Of a stretch of 64,000 nucleotides of DNA, positions 25,755 to 36,282 are shown piece by piece. Origin of the DNA: Verrucomicrobiota bacterium (GTDB taxonomy: Bacteria > Verrucomicrobiota > Verrucomicrobiia > Limisphaerales > SIBE01). Under the pieces are notes generated by a model. It saw nothing but the letters and a program-made list of their open reading frames with translations. It was not told the origin of the DNA and did no database searches. The translations under genes were made by a program, and so were the position numbers. Position 1 is the first letter of the stretch, and each line of letters begins with the position of its first letter. The stretch spans positions 1-64,000 of the forward strand of contig JAIPJX010000007.1 of NCBI GenBank assembly GCA_021733945.1, written 5' to 3'.

Positions 25755-26492
25755 ATGAATGTCGGAATAAAAATCGCACTCTATATCATCCTGATCTCGG
25801 GAGCTTGTTTCTTTGGTTACAAAGGATACGAAAGCTACACCAAGTTGATGGGCAACACCCCGGAAACGAAGGTTTCTCCACCCATTGAAGAACCCGTGGT
25901 GGAAAAAACCGGTGCCAGCCTGGCCACCCAGGGTTATTCACAGGTCATGGGCTACGGTGGCGGCTTCTTCATTGTTCTGCTCTGTCTGGCGTTTCTACTC
26001 AGCCACGACGTGACCAATTATCTCGGAAACCGCGTTTTGACGAGCATTTACAACGACGAAGGCGAAGGGCTGAACGATACGCAATATGAGATTGCCGAGC
26101 AGGTCTGGGCGGACGGCAACCACCTCGAAGCCATTCGTCTGATGCGCGAGTATCTCAGTGCGAACCCCAGGGAACAACATGTCGCCATCCGAATTGCGGA
26201 GATTTACGAGAAAGATCTGCAAAACAACCTCGCTGCAGCGCTGGAATACGAGGACATCCTGAAGCAGAAACTGCAACCCGAGCGCTGGGGTTGGTCGGCC
26301 ATCCATCTTTGCAATCTCTATTTCCGCCTGAATCAACCGGAAAAAGCGCTTGAGCTCCTTCGAAGAATCGACACCGAGTACGGCGACACACCGGCTGCTG
26401 AAAAGGCGCGCAAACGCCTGGCGCTTTACGAATCCGAAGCAAACCAGGAACTGGCGGACCAGCCTGCCGCCGACGAAGAGCCCCAGTCTTAG
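25755..26492 (+). CDS. Membrane-anchored TPR-like protein
   Basis: A 245-residue protein with an N-terminal hydrophobic segment (IKIALYIILISGACFFGYKG) and a second one at about residues 73-87 (GGGFFIVLLCLAFLL). A soluble part of TPR-like helical pairs follows: YEIAEQVWADGNHLEAIRLM, HVAIRIAEIYEKDLQNNLAA and WSAIHLCNLYFRLNQPEKAL. The acidic tail (ADQPAADEEPQS) is probably disordered. TPR units bind partner proteins; the partner is not known. The topology (two membrane segments, both long parts on the same side) suggests a cytoplasmic TPR domain. dapL begins 53 bp downstream on the same strand, so co-transcription is possible. Confidence 0.85.
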   Translation: MNVGIKIALYIILISGACFFGYKGYESYTKLMGNTPETKVSPPIEEPVVEKTGASLATQGYSQVMGYGGGFFIVLLCLAFLLSHDVTNYLGNRVLTSIYNDEGEGLNDTQYEIAEQVWADGNHLEAIRLMREYLSANPREQHVAIRIAEIYEKDLQNNLAAALEYEDILKQKLQPERWGWSAIHLCNLYFRLNQPEKALELLRRIDTEYGDTPAAEKARKRLALYESEANQELADQPAADEEPQS

Positions 26493-26545
26493 GACTCGCA
26501 ACGGGCCGCTGAAAACCTCCCTCGGAAAAACACATCAACTGTTCT

Positions 26546-27793
26546 ATGCCTGAATCCTACATTCAAAACCTCTTCGCCGAACGTATCGGCGGCAGCCAAT
26601 ACGGAAAATCCACCGCCATCTACAAATTCGCCAAGATCAAACGGGCCAAAGCCCAGGCGCTTGCGGCGCAACCGGGTGGCACCCTCATCGACATGGGCGT
26701 CGGCGAACCCGATGAAATGGCGTTCCCCGAGGTGGTCAACGAGCTCCACACGGAAGCCCTCAAACCGGAAAACCGCGGTTACGCGGACAACGGCGGCCCC
26801 CGATTGAAACAGGCGGCAGCCCGCTACCTGGACCGGGTCTGCGGCGTCAAGGGGATCGATGCCGAACGTCATGTCATGCATTCGATCGGCAGCAAGGCGG
26901 CCCTCTCCATCCTCCCGTCCGCACTCATCGATCCGGGTGACTACGTGGTCATGACCACCCCGGGGTATCCCGTGTTCGGCACCCATGCCAAATACTATGG
27001 AGGACACGTCCACAACCTTCCCCTGACTTCTCAGAACGGGTTTTTGCCGGACCTCGCCGGCATTCCCGCAGACGTGCTCTCGAAAACCAAGGTCATTGTC
27101 CTCAACTACCCCAACAATCCAACCGGCGCGAACGCCACCCCCGAGTTCTTCGCCAAGGCGGTGCAATTCGCCAAGGACCACAATTTGGTGGTCATCCACG
27201 ACGCCGCCTACGCCGCCCTGACATTCGAAGGTGCGCCGCTCAGTTTCCTGTCCACGCCCGGGGCCATCGACGTCGGCATCGAGCTGCATTCCACCAGCAA
27301 GAGTTTCAACATGACCGGCTGGCGCTGTGGTTTTGTCGCGGGCAACGAACTCCTGATCAAAGCCTACGGCGATGTGAAGGACAACACCGATTCGGGCCAG
27401 TTTCTGGCCATTCAAAACGCCGCGGCCTATTGTTTCGATCACCCGGAGATCACCGAAAAAATCAGCGCCAAATACTCCCGCCGAATGGACGCCCTCGTTG
27501 GGGTGCTCACCCGGTCGGGTTTCACGGCGAAAAAACCGGGAGGCTCCTTTTTCCTCTATGTGGCAGCCCCGAAAGCCGCCGTCCGAAAGAACGGGGACCG
27601 AATCGTGTTTGCGAACGGCGAGGAGGTATCCCAGTGGTTGATCACCGAAAAACTCATTTCCACCGTTCCCTGGGATGACGCCGGCCACTACCTGCGCTTC
27701 AGCGTGACCTTCTCCGCAAAAGACACCGCAGCCGAAACCGCCGTCATCGGTGAAATCGAGAAGCGCCTCTCGGATGTGACCTTCGAGTTTTAG
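26546..27793 (+). CDS. dapL: LL-diaminopimelate aminotransferase
   Basis: A 415-residue fold-type I PLP aminotransferase of the DapL group. DapL converts tetrahydrodipicolinate to LL-diaminopimelate in a single step for lysine and peptidoglycan synthesis. It shows AERIGGSQYGKST, VGEPDEMAFP, RGYADNGGP, VLNYPNNPTGA (Asn that contacts PLP), VIHDAAYAAL (Asp/Tyr on the cofactor) and the Schiff-base lysine at about residue 252 in HSTSKSFNMTGWRCGF. The pattern fits DapL better than general aspartate aminotransferases because of the N-terminal AERIGGSQY and the length. DapL is established in Verrucomicrobia, Chlamydiae and plants, consistent with the host guess. Other dap genes are not in the window. 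No strong Shine-Dalgarno is visible before the ATG. Confidence 0.9.
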   Translation: MPESYIQNLFAERIGGSQYGKSTAIYKFAKIKRAKAQALAAQPGGTLIDMGVGEPDEMAFPEVVNELHTEALKPENRGYADNGGPRLKQAAARYLDRVCGVKGIDAERHVMHSIGSKAALSILPSALIDPGDYVVMTTPGYPVFGTHAKYYGGHVHNLPLTSQNGFLPDLAGIPADVLSKTKVIVLNYPNNPTGANATPEFFAKAVQFAKDHNLVVIHDAAYAALTFEGAPLSFLSTPGAIDVGIELHSTSKSFNMTGWRCGFVAGNELLIKAYGDVKDNTDSGQFLAIQNAAAYCFDHPEITEKISAKYSRRMDALVGVLTRSGFTAKKPGGSFFLYVAAPKAAVRKNGDRIVFANGEEVSQWLITEKLISTVPWDDAGHYLRFSVTFSAKDTAAETAVIGEIEKRLSDVTFEF

Positions 27794-27944
27794 TCTAAAT
27801 CGACGGTTGGGCGAGGCACACGATTGCTCTGGGGAGCCCGGTGGCGACGGTCTCTCCGACCGGGAGCCTGAACCCCGGCACCCGCGGATGATCCAACGCG
27901 GTGCCCCCGGATTCGCTGCGTGCGCTGGCGGCACGATGATCTCT

Positions 27945-28012
27945 CACAGAGACGATCAGACGCTGAGAAAACGGACTGCAACCTCCCCTCTTTGCGTCTC
28001 CGCGTCTCTGTG
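27945..28012. repeat. Inverted repeat CACAGAGACG / CGTCTCTGTG
   Basis: A 10-bp perfect inverted repeat encloses ~48 bp and is followed by TGGGAGAAACC, like the repeat tail at 5387 and 6722. It lies between the convergent dapL and 2,746-residue protein genes, so it could also act as a bidirectional transcription barrier, though no T tract is visible. Confidence 0.65.
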
Positions 28013-28041
28013 GGAGAAACCAGATCAGACGCCCCGGGGCA

Positions 28042-31000
28042 CTATTCGATCACGATCCGATAAAACCTCAACGCGGTTGTGAGACCGTCGGGATCGGTCA
28101 CATCCACAGGGCCGGACACCGGTGCGGGAAGCAGATCGGTCCATGTGTTGAAGTCGGTTGTGAACTGCACCCGCGCCGACCGCCCCGCCGGGGCATTCAG
28201 ACGAAACGAAAATCCCGTGGTCCCGAATCGCACATCGGAGACCGGGTCCTGAACCCCCAACACCGCCAACTGGCTCTCAACAGAACCGGCAGGATTGCTC
28301 ACCACAACCGAATAGCCCCCTGCATCGCCCGCGCCGAGTCCTGTCAAAACCAGAATGGCCTCGATCGCCCCGTCAATCGGATTTCCGTCCTTCCTCCACT
28401 GGTAACTCAGGGGCCCCGCTCCGGAAGCCACCACCCTCAAACTCACGTCACTTCCAGCGATCACAACCTCATTGGAAGGCTGCAACGTGATCACCGGAAG
28501 CGTTCTGACAGTCAGCACGGCAGGTTCACTGGCGATCGACTCGGCGCCACGGCTCACCAAAACGGAATAACTCCCGGCATCGGCCGTCGTTGCTCCCGCC
28601 ACCACGTGAAACGCTCCGGTTGCACCGGGGATATCATTTCCTTGGCGCCGCCATTGATAACCAAAAGTCCCCGTTCCTGAAGCCCGAACCGCAAACACCG
28701 CCGTGCTCCCTGCCGTCACGTCCTGGCTCTGAGGCTGCTCAGCCAGACTCAGAGCCACCACCACGCTCAACCGCGCGGGCGCACTTTCCGTGGAGCCCAC
28801 CCCGTTGCTCACCACGACGGTGTAATCCCCAACATGCACCCCGCCCACCGCTGGAACAACCAGACTTGCAGCGGTCGCCCCTGGCAAATCGAGCCCGTTC
28901 AAGCGCCATTGGTAACTCAACACGCCCGCGCCAGACGCATCGACGGTGAAACCAGCCTCGCCCCCCAAAGCCACGGAAAGCGCCTGCGGGGATCGGTTGA
29001 TGACTGGCGCCTGCGTGACGGTCAACACCGCGGCCGCGCTTTGTATCTCCTGCACGCCGCTCCGCACCGTGACCGAGTACAATCCCGCATTGGTTGACTG
29101 CACACTCGGAATCTCGTACACAGCCTGGTCCGCTCCCGCGATCGGATTCCCGTCCCGCACCCACTGGTAGCCGATCGAGTCGGCTCCGCTCACAATCACC
29201 GCAAAACGCACCCGATCCCCGGGAGCGACCTCCTGATTCATCGGCGGCACACTGATCGTCACCGGAACGGTCACATCCAGCTGAGCCACCTGACTTCGCA
29301 CCACACCCGCGAAGTTCGATACGTCCACCTCGTACCGACCCGCATCCCCGGGTTGAACACTGAGAAACTGCAGGGACGCGGAGGTCGCTCCCACAATTGC
29401 GGCTCCGTCCTTGTACCATTGATACTTCAGGTCTGCGCCTCCCGAGGTGATCACGAACAGAGGCACGGCACTCCCTGCGGGCACGGACTGACTCCTCGGC
29501 TGCAGCGTGATCTCCGGAGGCTGCCCCATTTGATAACTCAACCGGGCCCGCCCGGTCACGCCCCCCGCTCCATCCACGGCAATGTAGTAGGTTCGTCCCG
29601 CGGTCACGGACAGATCCAGGACGCTCGTCCGACCGTCGCTACCGCTGTTGTTGTCGCTGCCCTCCAAAGTCAGACTGGAGAGCCCAGCACCCGTATAAAC
29701 GGCCAGAAGCGTATCAAAATCGCTGCCTTCGGTTGAGAATCGGACCACGCCTGTCTGGGTTGCCACGAACCGGATCCATTGCGACGCCCCACCGGCAAGG
29801 TGGCTGTGGTTGGGTTCGCCGGGTTCCTTCACCGAACCGTAGGTGCTGAACACGATGGTGGCGGGTGCCGCACCCTGCTGCCGCAATCCGGTGCCGCTTC
29901 GGCTCAACGCCTGCAATTGCGGACCGGGCAGTGCCGTCCCTGCGGCGTTTGCAAACTTGTCCCAGGCGGAATCCGTCAGCGTGCCCACCTGCACGGACAC
30001 CGGCGGCGTCTCGACGGACCGCGTGCCCGCGGTGACACGCACCGAATAGAGACGGGCGTCGCTCTCCTGTATATTCGTCAGGGCGAGCACCGGACCCGTG
30101 GCACCGACCACTTGCGAACCATCCGCAAACCATTGATACCTCAATCCCGGACCAGTCGCCTCAACCGCAAGCGAAGCATCGTTTCCGACCGCAACCGTGC
30201 GGCCAGCGGGGGCAGCCACAATCGTCGGCACTCGTTCGGCGGTGATCTCGAGGTTAAATCCAACCACAATCTCTCCCGTGGCGCCTGCAAAGCCGCTCAC
30301 ATTCACCAGATAGGCCGTGCCCTGCGCCGCGTTGAACAGGACGCGACTGGAGAGCGATCCTCCTCCGTCGTCGTCGCTGGCGATTTTCGTCAGGTCCGGC
30401 GCCGTTCCGGTGTAAATCGCGAGCACCGTGTCAAACGTGCTCCCAACCGTGCTGAACGTGGCAATTCCACTCTGCGGTGCCCGCCATGCAAACCAGCGAT
30501 CTCCCGTCCCCGGACTTGCGCTCCGTCGAGCAATCCCCGCCCCTGTGCCGGAAGTACTCCCGCCGTAAAACGTGCCCGAAACCTGTTCGATCGGCGCCGG
30601 GGAGTTTCCGGCGGAATTACCCGTAACCAACACCGGAAGGTTCAGCCCCAGTGGGACCGGTTGCGAAGTGACAGCACCGACCGGGTTCTGAACCACCACG
30701 GTATAACTCCCCGCGTCCGCCAACCCGACGCTGCCGAGGGTCAGGGTCGGGTTGGTCGCACCGGGGATATTCCCGCCATTCCTCTGCCATTGATACGTCA
30801 GGGGAGGGCCACCCGATGCAGCCACACTGAAACTGGAGGAGCCATTCAGCGCAATGGTCACACCCACAGGCTGGGTTTGGATCGACGGCGGTGCCAGAAC
30901 CTGCAGAGCCGCCTCCGCGCTCGGGACAGCACCCGCAACATTTCGAACCACAACCCGATACAGGCCCGCCGCATCCGGTTGAACATTTGCAAGGTCAAGC

Positions 31001-34000
31001 CCCGGCGCGGTGGCGCCCGGCAGATCGACTCCGTCCCGCTGCCACTGATAACTCAGAGGCGGCGTGCCGGTGGCGGCGACCGAAAACCGGACGGCGCTTC
31101 CATTGGGAACCGTGCGACTTGTCGGCTGGGTCAGGATCTTCACACCCGAGTTCACGGTCAGATTCGCAACCGCACTGGCCACCGGACCGGAAGCATTGCT
31201 TACAACCACCTGATATGCTCCTGCGGAGTCCGGACGCGCGTTGCCCAACCGGAACGTCGCCCCGGTCGCTCCCTCGATGTCGACTCCATTCCTGCGCCAC
31301 TGAAACGCCAGGGGTGCCGTGCCGGTGGCGGTCACCTCAAAGACGGCGGGCTCTCCTTCGATCACCGTCAGGGTCACCGGATGGGACGCGATCGTCACCG
31401 CCTGAATCACCGCCACCGTTGCAGCCTGACTCGTCACCAATCCCGCCGAATTCTCCACGCGCACCCGATATTCGCCGGCCTGGGCTCCGGAGATATTCTG
31501 AACGGAAAAATTCGGTTCCGTCGCCCCGGGAATGTCCACCCCGTTCAATTGCCACTGATGGACCAGGGGCGCCGTTCCGCTGACCACCACCTTCAACAGC
31601 ACGTTTCCTCCCGCCAAAACCGTGCGCGACTGCGGATCGCGCGTGATGACCGGAGGCCGACTCACCGTCAACAAGGCGGCCTGACTCGCACCCGACCCGC
31701 TCCCATTGCTGACCACGACCGTGTAGGCACCCGCATCATTCGGTCCAACCGCAAGCAAATTCAAAACCCTGCCATTCGCTCCAGGCATGGGGACGCCGTT
31801 GTAGAGCCATTGATACGCGATTGGCGGCGTTCCGGCAGCCGTCACGCTGAAGGAAACATCCGCCCCCTGCGCCACGGTCTGTGCGACCGGATGCTGGGTG
31901 ATGACCACCGGAGCCAACACTTCGAGCACCGCCGGCTGACTCCGGATCGTTCCCGAGGCATCACTCACATCCAAGCGGTAGTTCCCTGCCTGCCCGGACT
32001 GCACGTTGGACAACACGAGCTCCGGGTTGGTGCCACCCGGCACGGGAACCCCGTCCCGGTTCCACTCGTATGTCAGCGGCGGAGCCCCCCCCGCAACGAC
32101 ACGAAACCTGGCTTCACCACCGACCAACACCTTCTGGCTCCGGGGTTGTTCGGCAATTCGAAGAACCAGTTGAACCGTCACCTGCGCCAAGCGGCTCGAA
32201 ACCGACCCAACCCTGTTCGAAATCACGACCGAGTAGGACCCCGCGTTTTCCGATGTCACACTCGGAACCGTAAGAACAGAATTGGTGGCATTGGCGATCG
32301 CGCCTCCGTTGAAGCTCCACTGATAGCTCAACGGCTGGCTACCCGACGCGACGACACTCACCGACAGCACGGCCCCTCCCGCCACGGTCTGATCCACTGG
32401 CTGCCGAACAATCTCCGGAGCGCGCAACACCACGGTCACCGCAAACGTCACGGTGGTCCTGCCGCCGGCCGGTTCACTCGCTTCGATCGTGACGGTCGTG
32501 GTGCCGCTCTGATTCGGGGCCGGTGTCAGACGCACGGTCCGGGTGTTCCCAGTGCCTCCGAACACGATATTGCCCGACGGTATGAGGGTCGCATCACCCG
32601 ATTGCGCCCTGAGTGTCAGATTCCCGATCGGCGTGTCCGGGTCTGACACCGTAAACGCAATCAGCGCCGTCGGAGTGCCCTCCGAAGCGGTTTGATCGGC
32701 AATGGTCGACAGGACCGGCGGCTGGTTCGGCCCGGCACCGACCACGGCGACAAACGATTGCGTATCACTCAGCGAGGGAATACCTCCGTCGGCCACCACC
32801 ACCGTGATCGGATTCGATGTGCCACCCTGAGCCGGAGTCCAGGTCAACACACCACTGACCGGATCGATCACCGCTCCGGCAGGAGCACCGGCACCCAGAC
32901 TGAAGGTCAAGGAATTGGCCGGAAGATCCGAATCACTGGCAACCGCCCGAAGTGTCAGGGTATCCCCCACTCCCAATGTCTGATCCGCAAGAGGACTCAA
33001 CACAGGTGCCCGGTTCACTTCCGTCACCACGATTAAAAAACTCCCGACCGCATCGAGCGGAGACGTTCCACTGTCCACAACCCGAACCGTCACCGGGTGA
33101 GTGGCCGGCCCCTGGCTTTCGTCCGGAGTCCACGAGAACGCACCCGAAACAGGATCCAGCGCCGCACCGGCGGGACCGGATACCATTTCATACCTCAGGG
33201 GGAGATCCGGATCGACTGCGGAGAGGGACAACGCGATGGGCGATCCTTCAGCAACCGATTGCGCGGTCACTGCTGTCAAAACAGGCGGTCGGTTGGAGGG
33301 CGTCACCACGATCGTCACTTCCCGGGTGCCGCTCAGAGCCGGGCTGCCATCGTCCGTCACCCGCACGGTCACCACGTTGGTGCTGGCCAATGCCGCGACA
33401 GGTGGCGACCAGGAGAACACTCCCGTCACAGGATTGATGGCGGCACCGTCCGGAGCCCCCGCATCAAGGCTGTAGGAAAGCCTGTTTGCAGGCAAATCGC
33501 CATCACTCCCCAACACCGCAAAACTCACCGGGTTGCCCGCCTGCACGGTTTGTTCACTCACAGGCGCGATCGTGGGTGCGGCATTCACCTCGTTCACCAC
33601 GACGAGAAACGACTGGTTCGCGCTGAGCGACGGAGTGCCGTTGTCCGAAACCAACACCGAAAACTGTGTCGCAAGGGGTCCCTGGCCTTCCGTCGGGGTC
33701 CAGGATATCACACCTGTGACAGGATCGATCAGCGCCCCGGCAGGTTCCCGCCCGCTCAACGCATATCGCAGCGTTTGCGGCGGAAGGTCGGCATCGGTCG
33801 CCTGCACCTGCACCGTCAACCGTTCGCCTTCATTAACCGATTGCTCGGGAATCAGCCCGACCCGGGGAGCCAGGTTGGAGGGGGAGGCAACCACCGTAAA
33901 CGTTTTGGAATCGCTCAACGGGGGCACTCCACTGTCGGTGACCAACACGGCGATGGTATTCGTGCTGCCAACGGATCCCGGCTCGGGAGTCCAACGAAAC

Positions 34001-36282
34001 ACCCCGGTTTCCGGATCCACGGCGGCTCCCGCCGGCGCTCCGGAATGGAGACTGAACCTCAGTCCATTGGCAGGAAAATCCGGATCGGTCGCGGACAAAC
34101 GCACCGTGAGCGTGTCGCCGTTCCTCACAGTCTGATCCACGAGGGCCCCCAACACCGGCGGAGTGTTCGCCTCTCCCACCACGATTTCAAATGTCTGGGA
34201 GGCGATCAAACCGCCGGCTCCGGAATCCTGAACACTCACCGTGACGGAGTAGGTTCCAGGCCCCTGCTGTTCGCCCGGGGTCCAAAGAAACTGCCCCGTG
34301 CCCGAATCGATGGTCGCTCCGGAAGGCGCTCCAGGTCCAAGACGGAAGGCAAGTTGATTGACTGGAACATCATGATCCACAGCCTCAGCCACCAGACTGA
34401 GAGACTGCCCTTCCAGCACGGATCGCCGCCCCACCGGTGCGAGCACGGGCGGCTGATTCACCTCCGCAACCGAGATGCTGAAATCAGCCGTCGCCGTCAA
34501 GGGGGCGGGACCTCCATCCGAAACGATGACACGAACCGGATGAATGCCAGGCCCCTGGGATTCATCCGGAACCCACTGAAACTCGCCCGTGACCGGATCA
34601 ATGGAGGCGCCGGCCGGCGCGTTCGGCCCAAGACTGAAGGTAAGGCCGGTGCTCGGCAGATCCGGGTCGGCGGCCGCGATTCGGAAGGACACAGGCACGT
34701 TCTCACTGGCTGTCACATTGCCAACCGGCACCAGGACGGGCGCCTGGTTCGCTTCGAGCACATTGACCGTGAAGGTTCGGGCGGCATTAAAACCACCCGG
34801 ATCGGTCGCCCTCACTGTGATGGTGTAAACTCCAGGTCCCTGCGATTCGTCGGGCCTCCATACAAACACCCCCGACTGCCGATCAATCGAAGCCCCGGGA
34901 GGCGCACCCTCGATGGAGTAATCCAGCACATCACCATCGACATCGGTCGTCCTTGCCGCAAATCTCAACTCCGAGCCTTCCGCAAGGACCACGTTGCCAA
35001 GCGGCTCCATGACCGGCTGATCGTTCACGGGCACCACGTCCGCCAGAAAGCTCCTTACGGCGGTGTTGCCCGCCCGATCAGTCACCGTGATCGCAACTGT
35101 GGATTGCCCGTTTGCCTGGGCAACCGGCGAAATCAACATCGATCGTTCCGCGCCGGAACCGGTCAGGGTCAGCCGATCAGCCGGAATCAACTCCAGATTC
35201 GAACCTCGAATCTGGACCTCCAGCACGGGCGCATCCGTTTGGTTGTCACCGATCACAAAGGGCACGGGAAGGAATTCCGTATCTTCTGCCACCCGCTGAT
35301 CGGGAATCAAGCTGACGGTGGGTGCGCTGGCATCCACCGTGATGGGCAGTATGGGCGAAAAATGACTCTCGTTTCCGTTCGCATCCCTGGCTTTGGCGGC
35401 GATGCCGTGCAACCCGTTCGTCAGCGGAGTCGAAACCGTAACCGTCCACTGCCCCGCTGCGTCGGCCGTGGTGGACCCAATGACGGTTTCTCCATCGTAA
35501 ATCACAATCGGCAGATTCGGCTTGGACGTTCCGGAGAATGTCGGGGAGGATACATTCGTCAGATCATCCGTGTCCGAAACGCCTGAATCAGCAGCCGACA
35601 CCAGGTCCGGCACGCTCGGAGGAGGCACGACCGTGATCACGAGACGAGTGCCTTCCGTGGTCCAGGGCGCCGCAGCGGCATTGGCACCGCCGAAGAGCGT
35701 GCCGCCCAATCCTACAGCATCCCGAATCTTCAACTCCCAGACTCCGGTGGCCTGCTCCCCTTCGAACAGGACCATGCTATTGGTAGAGCTGGCATCATCC
35801 ACCTTGAAACTCCCCGTGTAAGGTGCCGATGCCTGTTCAACCGGAATCGGTGCCTCGGCGCTGAAACCCGTTTCCAAAAAACGGTTACCCCGGAGAAAAC
35901 CCTTGAGATCACCCAGCACACCGGAGGCAACCAATCGGACCGTGGTACCGGCCGGACTTCTCAACGTGATCTCCAAATCCTCAATCACCCCAAACCCGGC
36001 CGTCTGGAGGTTTAGGATCAGATCCACATCCTCAATGCCGATGGTACGATCGACGGTTCCGCTGAAGGTGGTCACACCAAACCCGAAGGGTCCCCCTTCA
36101 AAGTTAAACACCTGCGCCGAAACCCGCGCCGTCGAGACAACCCAGCCGCAGATCAGGATCGGCAGCAGGGACAAAAGGGGCACGCTCCACCCGCGTCGTG
36201 GACGCGGGGGATTCCCGCACCGGAGACGCGACAGGCAGTCACCTACAAACCGTGCAGCGTGATTCAGCACTGTTTCCTTCAT
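28042..36282 (-). CDS. Giant exported cadherin/He_PIG- and Ig-repeat protein (2,746 aa)
   Basis: An exported protein: basic N-terminus, hydrophobic segment [20 protein letters not shown] and cleavage near SAQ. The order is a proprotein-convertase P-like beta-sandwich ([20 protein letters not shown], residues ~55-230), an Ig-like module with [17 protein letters not shown], and about ten cadherin/He_PIG-type repeats ('N.APVL..V......G....F...A.D.D.P...L.....G.P.GA.IDP.TG...W.P'). About thirteen Ig-like repeats ('P..Q.V..G....F.V.A.G..PL.YQW..NG..I.GAT...L....V...DAG.Y.VVVSN') follow. Two PPC-like sandwiches ([19 protein letters not shown] and [20 protein letters not shown]) sit among the Ig repeats. 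The end is the FYR-type C-terminal domain shared with the protein at 9058. Its ATG overlaps the stop of the upstream giant gene (ATGA), predicting coupled translation. It is likely adhesive or structural at the surface; the ligand is unknown. Confidence 0.93.
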   Translation of the reverse strand: MKETVLNHAARFVGDCLSRLRCGNPPRPRRGWSVPLLSLLPILICGWVVSTARVSAQVFNFEGGPFGFGVTTFSGTVDRTIGIEDVDLILNLQTAGFGVIEDLEITLRSPAGTTVRLVASGVLGDLKGFLRGNRFLETGFSAEAPIPVEQASAPYTGSFKVDDASSTNSMVLFEGEQATGVWELKIRDAVGLGGTLFGGANAAAAPWTTEGTRLVITVVPPPSVPDLVSAADSGVSDTDDLTNVSSPTFSGTSKPNLPIVIYDGETVIGSTTADAAGQWTVTVSTPLTNGLHGIAAKARDANGNESHFSPILPITVDASAPTVSLIPDQRVAEDTEFLPVPFVIGDNQTDAPVLEVQIRGSNLELIPADRLTLTGSGAERSMLISPVAQANGQSTVAITVTDRAGNTAVRSFLADVVPVNDQPVMEPLGNVVLAEGSELRFAARTTDVDGDVLDYSIEGAPPGASIDRQSGVFVWRPDESQGPGVYTITVRATDPGGFNAARTFTVNVLEANQAPVLVPVGNVTASENVPVSFRIAAADPDLPSTGLTFSLGPNAPAGASIDPVTGEFQWVPDESQGPGIHPVRVIVSDGGPAPLTATADFSISVAEVNQPPVLAPVGRRSVLEGQSLSLVAEAVDHDVPVNQLAFRLGPGAPSGATIDSGTGQFLWTPGEQQGPGTYSVTVSVQDSGAGGLIASQTFEIVVGEANTPPVLGALVDQTVRNGDTLTVRLSATDPDFPANGLRFSLHSGAPAGAAVDPETGVFRWTPEPGSVGSTNTIAVLVTDSGVPPLSDSKTFTVVASPSNLAPRVGLIPEQSVNEGERLTVQVQATDADLPPQTLRYALSGREPAGALIDPVTGVISWTPTEGQGPLATQFSVLVSDNGTPSLSANQSFLVVVNEVNAAPTIAPVSEQTVQAGNPVSFAVLGSDGDLPANRLSYSLDAGAPDGAAINPVTGVFSWSPPVAALASTNVVTVRVTDDGSPALSGTREVTIVVTPSNRPPVLTAVTAQSVAEGSPIALSLSAVDPDLPLRYEMVSGPAGAALDPVSGAFSWTPDESQGPATHPVTVRVVDSGTSPLDAVGSFLIVVTEVNRAPVLSPLADQTLGVGDTLTLRAVASDSDLPANSLTFSLGAGAPAGAVIDPVSGVLTWTPAQGGTSNPITVVVADGGIPSLSDTQSFVAVVGAGPNQPPVLSTIADQTASEGTPTALIAFTVSDPDTPIGNLTLRAQSGDATLIPSGNIVFGGTGNTRTVRLTPAPNQSGTTTVTIEASEPAGGRTTVTFAVTVVLRAPEIVRQPVDQTVAGGAVLSVSVVASGSQPLSYQWSFNGGAIANATNSVLTVPSVTSENAGSYSVVISNRVGSVSSRLAQVTVQLVLRIAEQPRSQKVLVGGEARFRVVAGGAPPLTYEWNRDGVPVPGGTNPELVLSNVQSGQAGNYRLDVSDASGTIRSQPAVLEVLAPVVITQHPVAQTVAQGADVSFSVTAAGTPPIAYQWLYNGVPMPGANGRVLNLLAVGPNDAGAYTVVVSNGSGSGASQAALLTVSRPPVITRDPQSRTVLAGGNVLLKVVVSGTAPLVHQWQLNGVDIPGATEPNFSVQNISGAQAGEYRVRVENSAGLVTSQAATVAVIQAVTIASHPVTLTVIEGEPAVFEVTATGTAPLAFQWRRNGVDIEGATGATFRLGNARPDSAGAYQVVVSNASGPVASAVANLTVNSGVKILTQPTSRTVPNGSAVRFSVAATGTPPLSYQWQRDGVDLPGATAPGLDLANVQPDAAGLYRVVVRNVAGAVPSAEAALQVLAPPSIQTQPVGVTIALNGSSSFSVAASGGPPLTYQWQRNGGNIPGATNPTLTLGSVGLADAGSYTVVVQNPVGAVTSQPVPLGLNLPVLVTGNSAGNSPAPIEQVSGTFYGGSTSGTGAGIARRSASPGTGDRWFAWRAPQSGIATFSTVGSTFDTVLAIYTGTAPDLTKIASDDDGGGSLSSRVLFNAAQGTAYLVNVSGFAGATGEIVVGFNLEITAERVPTIVAAPAGRTVAVGNDASLAVEATGPGLRYQWFADGSQVVGATGPVLALTNIQESDARLYSVRVTAGTRSVETPPVSVQVGTLTDSAWDKFANAAGTALPGPQLQALSRSGTGLRQQGAAPATIVFSTYGSVKEPGEPNHSHLAGGASQWIRFVATQTGVVRFSTEGSDFDTLLAVYTGAGLSSLTLEGSDNNSGSDGRTSVLDLSVTAGRTYYIAVDGAGGVTGRARLSYQMGQPPEITLQPRSQSVPAGSAVPLFVITSGGADLKYQWYKDGAAIVGATSASLQFLSVQPGDAGRYEVDVSNFAGVVRSQVAQLDVTVPVTISVPPMNQEVAPGDRVRFAVIVSGADSIGYQWVRDGNPIAGADQAVYEIPSVQSTNAGLYSVTVRSGVQEIQSAAAVLTVTQAPVINRSPQALSVALGGEAGFTVDASGAGVLSYQWRLNGLDLPGATAASLVVPAVGGVHVGDYTVVVSNGVGSTESAPARLSVVVALSLAEQPQSQDVTAGSTAVFAVRASGTGTFGYQWRRQGNDIPGATGAFHVVAGATTADAGSYSVLVSRGAESIASEPAVLTVRTLPVITLQPSNEVVIAGSDVSLRVVASGAGPLSYQWRKDGNPIDGAIEAILVLTGLGAGDAGGYSVVVSNPAGSVESQLAVLGVQDPVSDVRFGTTGFSFRLNAPAGRSARVQFTTDFNTWTDLLPAPVSGPVDVTDPDGLTTALRFYRIVIE

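Noticed and set aside
27794-27944. GC-rich hairpin (CCCGGT...ACCGGG) as dapL terminator
   Set aside because: The stem is interrupted and lacks a T tract, so it is too weak to call.
29779-32646. Very long plus-strand open frame (955 codons) opposite the 2,746-residue gene
   Set aside because: It is antisense to a well-supported repeat protein. Its sequence is rich in Arg, His and Pro with no domain, and arises because the repeated, GC-rich codons of the real gene lack stops on the other strand.
33097-35586. Plus-strand open frame of 829 codons
   Set aside because: Same reason: antisense shadow of the cadherin-like repeats, with no protein-like motifs.
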